In this document: piece by piece, positions 33,200 to 43,963 of the stretch | Layout: the number at the start of each line of letters is the position of its first letter | How positions within the stretch are numbered: position 1 is the first letter of the stretch | DNA from: Emydura subglobosa | Taxonomy: Eukaryota; Chordata; Testudines; Chelidae | Assembly: GCA_007922225.1 (NCBI GenBank) | Contig: ML679974.1 | Coordinates: 1,057,657 to 1,121,656 of the forward strand | Length of the DNA: 64,000 nucleotides | Reading direction: 5' to 3' | Made by a program: the position numbers and the translations under genes | The notes under the pieces: generated by a model | The model's database searches: none | Told to the model about the DNA's origin: nothing | Seen by the model: the letters and a program-made list of their open reading frames with translations, nothing else

Positions 33200-35480
33200 G
33201 GGAATCATGCACGGATGTGCTCAGATTGCAGTGTAATGAGATACTTTAGCATCTCTGTCTGGTCTTCCAGGAGTTTTATCATCTGCTGTTGCCCTGTGTC
33301 CTTTCCAGGCTGTCCAGCCTGAGTCTTTCATTAATTATGTCCCTCCACACTGTTGTTTCACTATGTGCTGTATCTGTTGACTGCAGGATTTCACGGAACA
33401 AATCCTACTTACTCTTCCTGGTTCTCTGCCTTAAGTGATGAAGACACTCTGCCAGTGTGGAGGAGTGGGTCCTTAAGGGCACATGTGTAGGAGCCACATC
33501 CCTTTCTTTTCTCTATCCCATCCCACTTCCTCTTCCCATTCCATCCCCTTCTTTCCCCTGCCCCATCCCACTATCCCTTCCCCCGGCCCCACTCCACCCC
33601 TCCCTTACCTTGCCCCTTGGTGGGTATTCACCCTTCTACAGGATAGGGGCAGGCACTAGGACCCAGGAGGCAGTGTCCAGCTGTGACCTACAGCACAAGG
33701 GAAAAGCTGCTTCCTCCAACTCCCTGGGAGCTGAAATGGGAGGGGGGGGGCGGGAAGGGAGGGCACAATATGGGAAAAACATTCCCCCCCCCTCCTGGGC
33801 AGAGGAGCAGAGCAAGCCCTGCAGGGCAACTTGGTGCTCTCAGAAATGGGGGGAGTGGCATCTGACACTGTGTTACTCCCCCCCCCCCCATGCCTTGCCT
33901 CTGTTTGGGGGGGCAATGCCCCCCTGCAGCCCTCAAACTATGCCATGACTAAATGTCAGCTTACAGGGGTAACCACAATCAGCCCTCCTGCCAGGTGCGT
34001 GGGAAGAGCTTCAGCTCAGTTTCAGAGAGAGAGAACTGGCTCCCAAGGACCCACACTGCCCCGGGGATGGGGGGGGGATCCTGTCTGCCCCTGCCCCCAC
34101 CCCTCTGTGCTTGCCCCCAGCCCCTGCTTAGCTCCAGGGACCATCCCACCTCCATGCTCTTGCCCCCGGCTCCTGACCTGCTTAGGGCCCGACTCCTTTC
34201 CCCATTATGCTCTGCTGTGGGGCCCACAAATATGTTTGATGCCAGGCTCACAAAAAGTTAATCTGGCCCTGGCCAAGATGGGACAAAGAGTGGTTTGTGA
34301 AAAGACTGTTCTGAAGGTTGGTCCCCTTTTCCCCAGGCTCAGGCAATCAAACCTGGTATCTCACTCCTAAGGGTAATCCAGGATGCAAGGGCACATCTTC
34401 TGCATGAGTTTGGCTTCTGACCGGCTTCATCTCCTGCTCACCTGTGTGGTGCTCTGGTCCCTGTAGAAATAATTGCCAGGTGATGCATCAAACGTCCCTA
34501 TAGCAGGGGGAAAAATAAGGCAGCTCTGCCAAGGAACCTTCGGCAGGTGATTGCACAAGAGGAAACCTTCCTGTAGGTAGAGATCTCTATGGAGGATTCC
34601 TGGAACATCCCTGTGTACAATAACAAACTTTTTTCCACCAGGCCCCCACTGCACAGATGCACAGGCTCTGTTAATTTTTGTCCCTTATCCCTCCTCTACC
34701 ATATAACACTGTATGTGAGAGCTCAGTCGCCTCTCTCTGTGCCGTATCAAAGCAAAATGAGCGCTGGTTCTTTCCTCTCTTGCGTCGTGGACGCTGAAGT
34801 GCTGGGACTTACTAGAGTCCTCTGGAGTAGAAAAGAGATCCTGACTTGCCATGCCACCAGCTCCACATCATCCTCCAGCTCCACTTCCTCGACCACCACT
34901 TTGTCGTCAGGGTTGAGTCTGCCGATAGCTGCTTCCAGTCCCCTGAAACATCCACAGGGCGCTTGGCAGTGGAGGTGGGGTCTCTGCCAAGGATCTGTGC
35001 AGTTCCTTACAGAAGTGGCATGTCTTCGATGCGGCACCAGAGAGACAGTTAGCCTCTCTTGCCTCCTGATATGCCTGCCTCAGTGCCTGGATCTTAGCAT
35101 GGCACTGCTGCATGGCCCTTTCGTGTCCCTTCTCCACCATGCCACTAGCAACTAGCCTGTAGGTATCAAAGTTCCTACCGCTGGTGCAAAGCTGTGACTG
35201 CACAGCCTCCTCTCCTCATGGACTCAGCAGATCCACTACAGAAAGCCGGCATGGGGTCAGTTGGGAAGACGTTGTGTAAACCTGCCTACCGAGCAAACAG
35301 GAAGAGGAATTTCAAAAATTCCTGGGCCTTTAAACAGGGGAGGGCCACATACTATGTACCTTCAGGACAGCGGAGTTCAAACTGCTGAGCAGAGTGGTCA
35401 GGATGGGCATTGTGGGACAGCTCCTGGAAGCCAATTAGAGCGATATAACCACTACACTGACGCTGCTTCGCTCTCACTAC
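33200..35480 (-). pseudogene. Harbinger Myb/SANT-like accessory protein, decayed and split
   Basis: On the minus strand, 35203 to 34907 encodes RNFDTYRLVASGMVEKGHER then CHAKIQALRQAYQEAREANC, and GAASKTCHFCKELH, the trihelix Myb/SANT-like domain found in the second gene of turtle Harbinger elements. An acidic linker follows at about 34860-34930 (VVVEEVELEDDVELV). The C-terminal region reappears far downstream at about 33440-33250 in another frame as DLFREILQSTDTAHSETTVW and RDIINERLRL, typical of the conserved C-terminal part. Between them lies the GC-rich insertion. The partner normally binds the subterminal DNA and brings the transposase to the nucleus and to the ends. This copy is non-functional. 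Confidence 0.75.
33460..34272. mobile_element. GC-rich element nested in the Harbinger transposon
   Basis: This C-rich block interrupts the Myb-like gene. Its right end AGTTAATCTGGCCCTG has the reverse complement CAGGGCCAGATTAACT, a typical start of sauropsid hAT MITEs. The left boundary and an 8-bp duplication could not be established. Long open frames inside result from C-rich composition. Confidence 0.5.
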
Positions 35481-35672
35481 GCCGCAAAAAGCGCTCTGCT
35501 GCTTTCTAGGGGCTTTCATTTTGTTGGCATAGTGGGAGAGTTAAATCAACAGGAGGAGCGTTGCAGTGTGTACACCTCCACTGTTTTGTAGACAAAAGCT
35601 GACTTTTGTTGACATGACTTTAATGTAGACAAGGCCTAAGCAGTATTGGTGACAGCGGACATCTGTCTAAGG

Positions 35673-38146
35673 CAGGGGTGTCCAAACTTTTTTCACCAAG
35701 GGCCATATGCGATAAAATACACAAACAGCCGGGCCACTCACTCGAGATGAAGTACGTATTGCCTCACCTGGTTTATTTAAGTAAACTAAATCAATCAGCC
35801 TACAACACTGCTTTTCATGAATGGGATTTTTTTTTTAGAACAAAAAAGGTTGGCAGTTCATTCTCAAAACAGCTGCCTCTGATTGCTTCTGGATGGTGGT
35901 CCTTCTTGACAGACCTGGAGGGGGTGGGGATATAAAATAAATTATATACTATATTTCAAGCTTGTTATGCAAATAAGTTTGGATTGTCAACAGATCAACT
36001 AATATTTGTTTTAAAAATGCTATCAACATAAAATGATTACATTTATTAAGTAATAGCGCTTAATAACACATGGAACGTGTAATATATTTTGAACTCAGGG
36101 GAACACGGTTGCGCTCAGTGGGAACAATGAAGTTGCGCTTTGGCCTGCAGGATTGCTGGCAGGTCCGGAGTCAGTTTTGTGGTTGAGATGCGAAGAACGT
36201 CACAGAGATGGTCGTTGGTCATTTTGGTTCTCAATCTGCTTTTGTTCAGCGTCATCAGAGAAAATGTTTGTTCACATATGTATGTTGAGCCGAACAGACT
36301 CATCATTCTTTTTGCGTGGCGTCTCATCAGAGGAAACTTGGCTTCTTCCAAGCTCCGGTAGAAGTCAGGTAAGGAGAGAAGCTGATGTTGATTCTTCAGA
36401 GAATCATCACACTGCATTTCTATAAGTTCTAATTGCAGACTCTCTTCCACTTCTTCTTCATTTATCATGAAGGGAGTCGCGAACAGCTTGATATCGTTCT
36501 CAATGGTAGAAAAATCTTGGAAGCGCTGAGAAAATTCTGTCATGAGAGATGTGATCACAGACACATATTTCCCCTTTTTATCAGTGAGATCGGCCTTTGG
36601 AAACGCAGATCTGATTTCGGACAATGTGGGGAAGTGCGCGACATTGAAGGTGCGCAACTGTGCCTCAAACAGTCAGAGCTTCACACAGAATGCTTTCATG
36701 TGTGCGTGAAGCTGCGGTACGAGTTGGTCTTTGCCTTGTAGGTTTTTGTTGAGTGTGTTGAGGTGTTCAGTGAGATCAACTAAAAACGCCAGGTCTGCCA
36801 ACCATAGAGGGTCACTCAGCTCGTGAAGAGGTCGGTCCTTTTCTTTCAAAAACTGGTCGATCTCTGATCTCAGAGAATAAAACCGCCGAAGCACGGAGCC
36901 GTGACTTAGCCAGCACACTTCTGAATGGTAGAGCAGGTCCCCATATTCAGCATCAACGTCAGTTAAGAAAGTTTGAAATTCTCTGTGGTAGAGTGCTCGT
37001 ACTCGAATTATGTTTACCGTTTTCACAACAGTGTTCATCACATCGCTAAGCTGTACTGTCTTGGCACAGAGTGCTTCTTGGTGGATGATACAGTGCATTT
37101 TAACTGCCTCACCTCCGCTCTCCTGCACCTTGGCACACACCATAGAGGCCATTCCTTTGCGCTCACCTGTCATAGCTGGAGCTCCATCTGTTGTAACTCC
37201 ACACAACTTGTCCCATTTAAGTCCTATCTTGTCAATTGCATTTGACACAGCTTCAAAAATGTCTTTACCTGTTGTTGTGGTATTTAGACTGCTGAGATCA
37301 AGCAGCTCCTCTGTAACGCAAAACTTATTGTCAACTCCCCGCAAAAAAATTAATAACTGTGCGGTATCTGTGGCATCTGTGCTCTCATCACATGCAATGG
37401 AGTAGAAATCAAAAGCACACGTTTTGTCTGACAGTTGATGTTTTATGTTGGCTGACAAGTCTTCGATTCGCTGCACAACTGTGTTTCTTGATAGGCTAAC
37501 GCTGTCGAATTCTTGACTTTTTTCTGGGCACATTATTCCTGCGACTTTAGTGAGGCACTGTTTTATGAATTCACCATCTGAAAAAGCCTTCCCATGCTGG
37601 GCAATGAGTTGAGCCACCTCATAGCTGGCTATTGTGGCATTTTCTTGAGTTTTTTTGGCACAGGAAAAATACTGTTGTTGAGCTAGCAAGATAGTTGTCA
37701 TCTGCTTAACCTTCTGTTCTCGTTCCACACCAGTGTAGGACATGTAGGTCTGATGTTTGGTTTCGTAGTATCGTCTTACATTGTACTCCTTCATCACTGC
37801 GACACTCTCATTACAAATCAAACACACACACTTCCCCTTGACTTCCATAAAGAAGTATTCATTTTCCCACCGTGTCTGAAATTTTCTACACTCGCTATCT
37901 TGTGTTTCTTTGGTGTTGTCATTTTCAGTGCGCTGTGGCAAAATTTTTCTTTCCTTAATTTTGTTTTGTAGAGGAACTGCCTTGATCAACTCAGTAGCTC
38001 CACCTAGAGTTAAAACCAAGAAGTGCAATACCGCCAGGTTTCATGTGCAGGCCATATTCTGGTATATTTTTGGAATTTGCTGCGGGCCAATTAAAAATGG
38101 ATCGCGGGCCGCAGTTGGCCCGCGGGCCGTAGTTTGGACACCCCTG
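35673..38146 (-). mobile_element. hAT DNA transposon, full length, with perfect TSD
   Basis: The element begins CAGGGGTGTCCAAACTTTTT and ends GTAGTTTGGACACCCCTG, giving terminal inverted repeats of at least 16 bp. The octamer GTCTAAGG stands on both sides (35665-35672 and 38147-38154), a perfect hAT duplication. The right subterminal region has repeated CGGGCC/GGCCCG words, of the kind transposases bind. Its 2474 bp hold one transposase gene on the minus strand. Structural integrity suggests one of the younger insertions in the window. Confidence 0.96.
36115..38043 (-). pseudogene. hAT transposase (GTF2IRD2/Charlie-like), one in-frame stop
   Basis: The protein cuts and pastes hAT elements. 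One continuous minus-strand frame runs from an upstream stop at 38043 to TGA at 36115, broken only by a TGA at 36673-36675. Counting from 38028: a BED-like zinc finger at residues 67-92 (CVCLIC...ETKH), first catalytic aspartate in ACDESTD (214), second in TTDGAP (281), the HCIIH motif (312-316), CWLSHG (tryptophan 373). After the stop come LFEAQL and the C-terminal hAT dimerisation region (LMRRHAKRMMSLFGSTYICEQ). No ATG lies before codon 61 (37848), so a start codon may be lost or lie in a spliced exon. The nonsense codon fits CGA to TGA decay. The sequence resembles the lineage that gave rise to GTF2IRD2 and related domesticated genes, but intact ends and target duplication argue for a transposon. 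A possible AATAAA signal lies at 36042-36047. Confidence 0.93.
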
Positions 38147-38206
38147 GTCTAAGGATAATGGCTGAATCAGCAGAGTAGAACTGTAGAGCCGAACAGTAGA
38201 GACCTA

Positions 38207-38597
38207 GGCTATGTCCACCCTACCACTTATGTCAGTATAACTTATATCGCTCAGGGGTGTGAATAAGCCACTCCCCTGCATGACATAAGTTACACCGACC
38301 TAAGCACCCGTGTAACCAGCACTATGCTAGTGGGAGAGCTCCCACCGATATCGCTACCGCCACTCATTGGGGTTAGGTTAACTAAGACCTTGTCTGCTTT
38401 AACACTTATGCTGGCAAAACTTTCATCGCTCATGGATATGAAAAAACACATCCCTGGGCGACACAAATTTTGCCGGCATAAATGCTAGTGTGGACAAGGC
38501 CTAAGTTGATGGGAGAGCTCTCTCCCCTTGGCATAGAGCGGCTATACTAGAGCGCTTACAGCTGCATCGGCATAAGCTCTCTAGTGAAGCTGTAGCC
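38207..38597. mobile_element. Harbinger-type MITE, interrupted by a second MITE
   Basis: The left end GGCTATGTCCACCCT and the right end AGTGAAGCTGTAGCC are imperfect inverted repeats. They are flanked by CTA and TTA. The copy is split by the 116-bp element at 38386-38501. Confidence 0.65.
38386..38501. mobile_element. Harbinger-type MITE nested inside another MITE
   Basis: The left end GACCTTGTCTGCTTTAACAC and the right end GTGTGGACAAGGCC are flanked by TAA on both sides (38383-38385 and 38502-38504). The ends resemble those of the autonomous-type Harbinger at 31201-35636. Confidence 0.8.
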
Positions 38598-39201
38598 TTA
38601 AATTTAAGAGTCTCTCAATGTCCCTTACCACACAAGGGGCTCCAAAGTGTCCTGTGGTCATTTGCTGCCCCTGCCCCTTTTAAATTGGCTGGTCAGTGAC
38701 AAATCTGCAGCTGTGTTGATAAGAGTTTGGGGGGTGGGGGAGAGGATGTTAGTTCATGGTTGAGAATCGCACCAGGATTACAGATGCCGGATGCAAACCA
38801 GAGGTCTGGGTCCAGGAAGGAAATGGAGGTAATGCAGCTGTGCTTGAGGATGCTATGCCTGCCTTTGAAAAGCACTTGTGTCTCCTGAGACATTTAGGTG
38901 CAGGAAGCAGCGATGAAATCACAAGTTTACTTGACTTGGTCTAGGCATCGAGTAGTCAACAGTGTCAGCATGAAAGGGTAGTTCAGATTAAAGGTGGAGA
39001 TAAGACAAACAAATGCTTTTATCGTGTATCTCCTATAAAGCAGTGGCTTGCTCCGATACATTTATAGAGTGCTATTCAGCCTGCATGCCAGCTGCCATGC
39101 AAATGAGCTGGTAAATATTTATTTAACACAAACAGCATTCATGCCTGAGCTTCCCTGTTGCTGAGACTGGGGTCTTTCCCTCTTATTGAGCATGAACCTA
39201 A
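38598..39201. other. Non-coding stretch, nothing recognised
   Basis: No gene or repeat was recognised between two MITEs. Confidence 0.4.
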
Positions 39202-39519
39202 GGCCTTGTCCACATTCAAAGTTCCGCCAGTTTAATGAAGACCAGATCTACACTGTAAACTTCTGCCAGGATATCTCTATCAGTGAGGTGTGATCTGTGG
39301 CCAACATAGCTGTGCTGGCAAAATCCCCTAAATAGATACGGTTAAATCAGCAATGCTGTACTTTTGCAGGGATAGTTTATTTCACTCAGCGGAGGGCCCG
39401 GAATAAGCTAGACCAGCAAAGGTGCAGTTTTGCTGGCGTAAATTGGGTCCACACTAGGTTTGTGAGTATCGTATACCCGTATGCTATATTGGCAAAGCAT
39501 TCCTAGTGTAGACATGGCC
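39202..39519. mobile_element. Harbinger-type MITE, possibly composite
   Basis: The left end GGCCTTGTCCACATTC and the right end GTGTAGACATGGCC are inverted repeats preceded by TAA and followed by TAC. The internal phrases ACCAGATCTACACTG and GGGTCCACACTAGG look like the ends of a second, nested copy. Confidence 0.7.
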
Positions 39520-39530
39520 TACGGATGTGG

Positions 39531-39549
39531 TTTTTTTTTTTTTTTTTTT
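39531..39549. repeat. Poly-T run
   Basis: About 19 consecutive T, followed by a palindromic MITE-like stretch rich in GGTTTAA words (39555-39715). Confidence 0.8.
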
Positions 39550-39715
39550 AAACCGATTTTAATCAGTCCAGTGTAAAAAAACCTTGTGTGGATGCTTTTA
39601 ATTTGGTTTAATCCTGGTTTATATCAATTTAGCTTAACTTGACAAATCTGATTGTGTGCAGGCAGGGTTTTACCCAGTTTAACTAAGCTGTTTTAATATT
39701 TAGACTGTGAAAGTT

Positions 39716-41279
39716 TGAAATTAGGCAGGGCTTCAGGCTCTGAACCCATGAGGGAGCCCCAGGAAAATCTTGGACGTTTGAAACACCAAAGCTGGCTGGT
39801 GGATGCTGGTGCCCGTGTGAGAGTGCTGCGCCACTTCTTGGAGTTGTTTGTTCATGGCCACCGGATTAAGGAAGGCTCGCTTTGCCCATCTCTGTAGAGG
39901 GGTCTCGTGCAGCCCTGAGATGTGATGGGGTAGAAATCCTACGATAGTTAACTGTGGCTTAACAGGAGCCAGAACCCAGGGAGCCACCGGAGGGGTGTTG
40001 GGCATAGTGGTGGGGAGGAGTTGGCCCTTGTGAAGGAAGGTGCACAGGGCAGTGCGAGAGCTGCCTGAGGAAGGCCAGGGAGATGACTCAGGAGAAAGGG
40101 AGCTGGGAGTTTCTTCTCTTGGGCTAAAGCCTGAGGGAAGCCTGAGAGTCCTGGGGCAGAGGCAGGTTGTCCCAGTCACAAAGGAGATAGAGGTTGTGAA
40201 TCCCCAGAGGCTTCGCTGTCACCGCCAAATGGGCATTTGAAGGGCTTCAGGAAGAGTGGGAAGCACTCTGCAGTCCCTCTCTGGGCATTACGAAGTGGGG
40301 ATTCCCGGATGCTCCAGGATTGGTGCAAGGGCCTGTAGCTGACCCTTATACAAGAGGAGTGACCAGGTCTCTGGGAAGTAGCCCTGGGAAGTGTTGCTCT
40401 TTCTAGAGAGCCCGGGAAAGGTCTGGGAAAAAGGTCTGAGGAAAGACTGATGGTAGTAAAAGGTCCATGGAGGCAGCAGCAAGTTGTCTGATGGAGCAGA
40501 CTTTGCTGCTTGTCTTAGGGTCCTTGGACCGAAGTGCAGTTTTGAGGGCAAATTTCTGTTCCCCTACCAGCCCCTGGGAAAGGTGATGTGAAGTCCCCCA
40601 GTGTAAAGAGATAAGGACAATTCAGCATCTGGAGAGTTAGGTATAATGACCACTGGGCCCAGAGTCGGAGGCCAGAGACCTGACACAAGCTCTTTGAATT
40701 ATGTGCTGAACGTTGTTACCCCAAAAGGGGTGGAGAGCTAAATCAATGAGCTGGCCAGAAGGCTTAGGCGTGAGAAGACATGGCCCACCCAGAACCAGCA
40801 CTCTAGAGGAGAGATGGTATGCCTGGCCACGAAGGGGCACACTCGCAGTGAGTCTGTGCTTCTGCACTGGCTTTGCAGGGTTCTCTGTGAAGACCTGTGG
40901 GGCTCCATATCACGACTGGGAGAGACTGTTTGGTATCTGGGTATGGGAAAGGAGAGCTGAGCTTATGGGAAATTGGAGGAGAGACAAAGGGACTGAATAA
41001 TTCAGGGAGTCTAAATAGAGCAAGGGAGAAAAAAGGGAAAAAGGGTCAAAACAGTTGCACCTCAGTGTTCATGGCCTTTTCTGGATTCTTTCCTTATCCT
41101 TTCACTGAGGACTCCTCCATACGGAAGGCTATGCTGCACAGCATCCCCTGAAGTTATGGAGGATATGCACCAAAAGCTCTGTACTAAGATAGAAATGAGC
41201 TGGTGTTTGGCCCATGGTGTGCACTTCTTGACAGGGGAAGGTTGTGTGCTAATGGCTGGCTAAGCTTTGTTGTAACAAA
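39716..41279. other. Non-coding stretch, nothing recognised
   Basis: The open frames on both strands are short and show no recognisable protein family. No confident repeat was seen. Confidence 0.4.
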
Positions 41280-41957
41280 GGGCATGTCTACGCTGCATTG
41301 TAATCCTGGGTCTGTGTGACCCAAATTGGGGACTCAGGCCTGGTCTACACTGCCAGTGAAATTTGGTGGCAGTCAACGGGAGTGAGGCAAGCTATGCAGA
41401 GTAGCTTGCGTAACTCCCATCGACTTTATAACTTCTGTTTAGCATGCCGTCCCCACTGTGCTGTGCTGATGGGAAGTGTATACCCGTCGATGCAGTCCTC
41501 TGCTTTTTGGGGAGGTGGCTTTATTAAATCAACTTCTGGATCGATTGAGCGTGTCTTCATTGCCGCTCCGTTAAACTGGAAAAATTGATCTGATGGCGAT
41601 TTGCCGCTGTCAGTGAGGACATAGCCTATGTATTTCAAGCCTGCACCTGAAGGACCACATTGCATTGTAAAACTTGAGTCTACAATTGCCAGATGCGGGT
41701 CCCCCAGCCATGCTAATGCATCCATGCTGCACTATGGAGACCATCTGACTCGGATCTGTGGTTTGAGCTATGTCCAGGCTGAAGAATGATAGGGCTTGGA
41801 CCCGAGTCGCAGCGGTACTTGGGTTCTGACCCCTCCCCATCAGGGTTCTAGGACCTGCTGACCCAAGTGAGACTGATTTTTTGTATGGACAGAGAAGGGA
41901 TGCTTGAGCTCAAAACTCAGTCTGAGCTCAGGTTTAGTGTGCAGTATAGACATGCCC
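41280..41957. mobile_element. Harbinger-type MITE interrupted by a second MITE
   Basis: The ends GGGCATGTCTACGCTGCA and TGCAGTATAGACATGCCC are inverted repeats of about 18 bp with two mismatches. The copy is split by an element at about 41337-41627 that starts GGCCTGGTCTACACTG and ends GTCAGTGAGGACATAGCC. The exact 3-bp duplications are unclear for both. Confidence 0.75.
41337..41627. mobile_element. Nested Harbinger-type MITE
   Basis: This is a typical GGCCTGGTCTACACTG start inside another element of similar design. The right end is less well conserved. An internal stretch (TTTATTAAATCAACTTCTGG) is typical of turtle copies. Confidence 0.6.
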
Positions 41958-42044
41958 TTGCTGACCTTCAAGGGCCCCAATCTTTGATCCCTTGTTTTTG
42001 GTAGGAGCTGGAATGGCCATTAGTTTATAAGAATGAAGTTACTT

Positions 42045-43222
42045 AATTACTGTGGAAGCTCCACAAGATCTACTCTTGTGGCTGTCTGGTTAATTTGTAC
42101 TTCCTACACTAGATCCTGTCATCTTAGCTTTAGAAAGGCTTCTGACACACTCCCAAATGACATTCTCATATGCAAAATAGGGAAATGGGGTCTAGATTAC
42201 TATGAGGTGGGTGCACAACTGGTTGAAAGACCATACTCAGAGTGGTTATCAAAGGTTTGTTGTTAAACAGGGAGGGAGTATCTGGTGGAATCCCACAGGG
42301 TCACTCCTATGTCTGGTACTATTCAATATTTTCATTAATTTACTTGGATAGGGGAGTGGAGAAGATGCTTATAAAATTTGCAGTTGAAAAGGATTGCAGG
42401 CACTTTGGAGGACAGGATTGGAATTCAAAACAGCCCAACGAATTGGTCTGAAATCAACAAGATGCAGTTAATAAAGACAAGTGCAAAGTATACACTTAGG
42501 AAGGAAAAAAATCAAATGCCCAACTATACAACGGAGAATTATTGGCTAGGTAGTAGCACTGCTGAAAAGGATCATGGGGTTATAGCGGATCACAAATTGA
42601 ATATGACTCAACAGTGTGGTGCAGTTGTGAAAAAGGCCAGCAGGGTTATATGTAAGACATGGGAGGTAATTGTCCCACTCTGCTCAGTGCTGGTGAGGCT
42701 CGAGTGGGGGTACTGTGACCAATTCTGGGCTACACACTTTTAAGAAAGATGGGGACAAATTGGCTGGAGTCCAGACGAGAGCAACAAAAAGGATAAAAGG
42801 TTTAGAAAACCTGATCTGTTAGGAAAGGTTTAAAAAAAACTGAGCACATTTAGTCTTGAGAAAAAGAAAAATGACTGAGGGGGGATCTGATGAGTCTTCA
42901 TATAAGTTAAGGGCTATCACAAAGAGGACAGGGGTCAGTTGTTCTCAGTCTCCACTGAAGGTAGGACAGGAAGTAATGAACTTAATCTTCAGCAATGGAG
43001 ATTTAGGTTGGACATTGGGAAAACTTTCTAGCTGTAATGGTAGTTAATCTCTGGAATAGACTTCCAAGGGAGGTTGTATAACTCGGTCATGAGAGGTTTT
43101 TAAGAACAGGTTGGCCAAAAACTTGTCAGGGATGGTCTAGGTTTATTTGGTGCTTCCTCAGTGCAGGGTCTGGACTAGATAACTTCTTGAGGTCCTGTCC
43201 AGCCCTAAGTTTCTGTGCTGTC
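42045..43222 (+). pseudogene. CR1 LINE ORF2 and 3' end, heavily decayed
   Basis: Fragments in shifting frames read SFRKASDTLPNDIL, GIPQGHSYVW, WLGSSTAEKDHGVI and MTQQCGAVVKKASRVI, then a diverged YSALVRPHLEYC region (CSVLVRLEWGYCDQFWA), and finally DLGWTLGKLSSCNGS. This is the order of the CR1 reverse transcriptase C-terminal half followed by the 3' end (GTGCAGGGTCTGGACTAGAT at about 43161). Frequent stops and frameshifts make it one of the oldest CR1 copies in the window. Its 3' end at about 43222 lies 0.4 kb before the DIRS element. Confidence 0.88.
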
Positions 43223-43603
43223 TCTTCTGTACATATTCATGGCACAAATCTGGCTGCTATTCTGTTGCTTCTTATTGTAACATAGTCTTATTTGTTTCCT
43301 GCAAGGAAACCCATCAGCATTTTGAGTTTGGTCCTGTAAGATATCCAATACTCACTTTTTTCAGAGGTCTTGTATGCATCCACCATTTCCCCCTCTCTCT
43401 GTTTTCTTTATTTGGAAAACAGCAGAAGTTTAAAAATTAGCCTTGTATACTTTTCCTGTTTCCATTCCTGCTCCATCCCCCTTTCGCAGTGTCCTGTGAT
43501 TTGATCTTGTCTCTTCAAGTATACATACTCTATCACAGATACTTCCTGCTTGGGCTGGTGGGGGATGGGATTTGATCAGGGGTCAGGGAAGAGGCAGCAT
43601 AAA
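43223..43603. other. Non-coding stretch, nothing recognised
   Basis: Sequence between the CR1 3' end and the DIRS left end, without a recognised feature. Confidence 0.4.
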
Positions 43604-43616
43604 GAACTACTGTTCC

Positions 43617-43836
43617 TTATCTGTAAGATAGGCACATTATAGATTCTCCCTTTGAGTGATTGCTCATATCCATTCCATTATAGGTGAGTGCGTGCCCCGT
43701 GCACAGATTCCCGGAACTTTTTTCCTCTTAGCAAGCCCTGTAGGGTCGGCTCAGGTGCCCCCTGGAGTACCGTGCTCATGCCGTGGTACGTAGGGCGCTG
43801 CCAACCCCGCGGGCCCTCAGTTCCTTCTTTCTGCCG
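43617..43836. repeat. DIRS left inverted terminal repeat
   Basis: This matches, in reverse complement, 49493-49712. Shared phrases include TGCTCATATCCATTCCATTA, CCCGTGCACAGATTC and GGTGCCCCCTGGAGTACCG. The match ends at TTCTTTCTGCCG. The outermost 40 bases are more diverged than the rest. Confidence 0.93.
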
Positions 43837-43963
43837 TTGGCGGTTGCTGGAACATTGCCTCTTGCTTTGCAAGTCGCAGCCCCTTAGTAGTTAGTGTTGT
43901 TTAGAAGCAGTTAAGTAATTAGGTAGTTAGGAAACCCTTGGGGGGTTTTCTTCGCGTTGGGCC

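Larger units (their letters stand above)
31201..35636. mobile_element. PIF-Harbinger DNA transposon, near full length, decayed
   Basis: The left end GGCCATGTTTACACTA and the right end, whose reverse complement starts GGCCTTGTCTACATTA, form terminal inverted repeats. TAA flanks both sides (31198-31200 and 35637-35639), the 3-bp TWA duplication expected for PIF-Harbinger. Inside are the two genes of this superfamily: a transposase on the plus strand (about 31550-32660) and a Myb/SANT-like protein on the minus strand (about 33200-35480). Both are broken. A GC-rich insertion at about 33460-34272 splits the accessory gene. Confidence 0.92.

Noticed and set aside
33457..34370. Open frames in the C-rich block inside the Harbinger
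   Set aside because: Low-complexity composition and the location in a nested insertion explain them.
36115..38043. Domesticated GTF2IRD2-like host gene
   Set aside because: Intact hAT ends, a perfect 8-bp duplication and a premature stop fit a transposon copy better.
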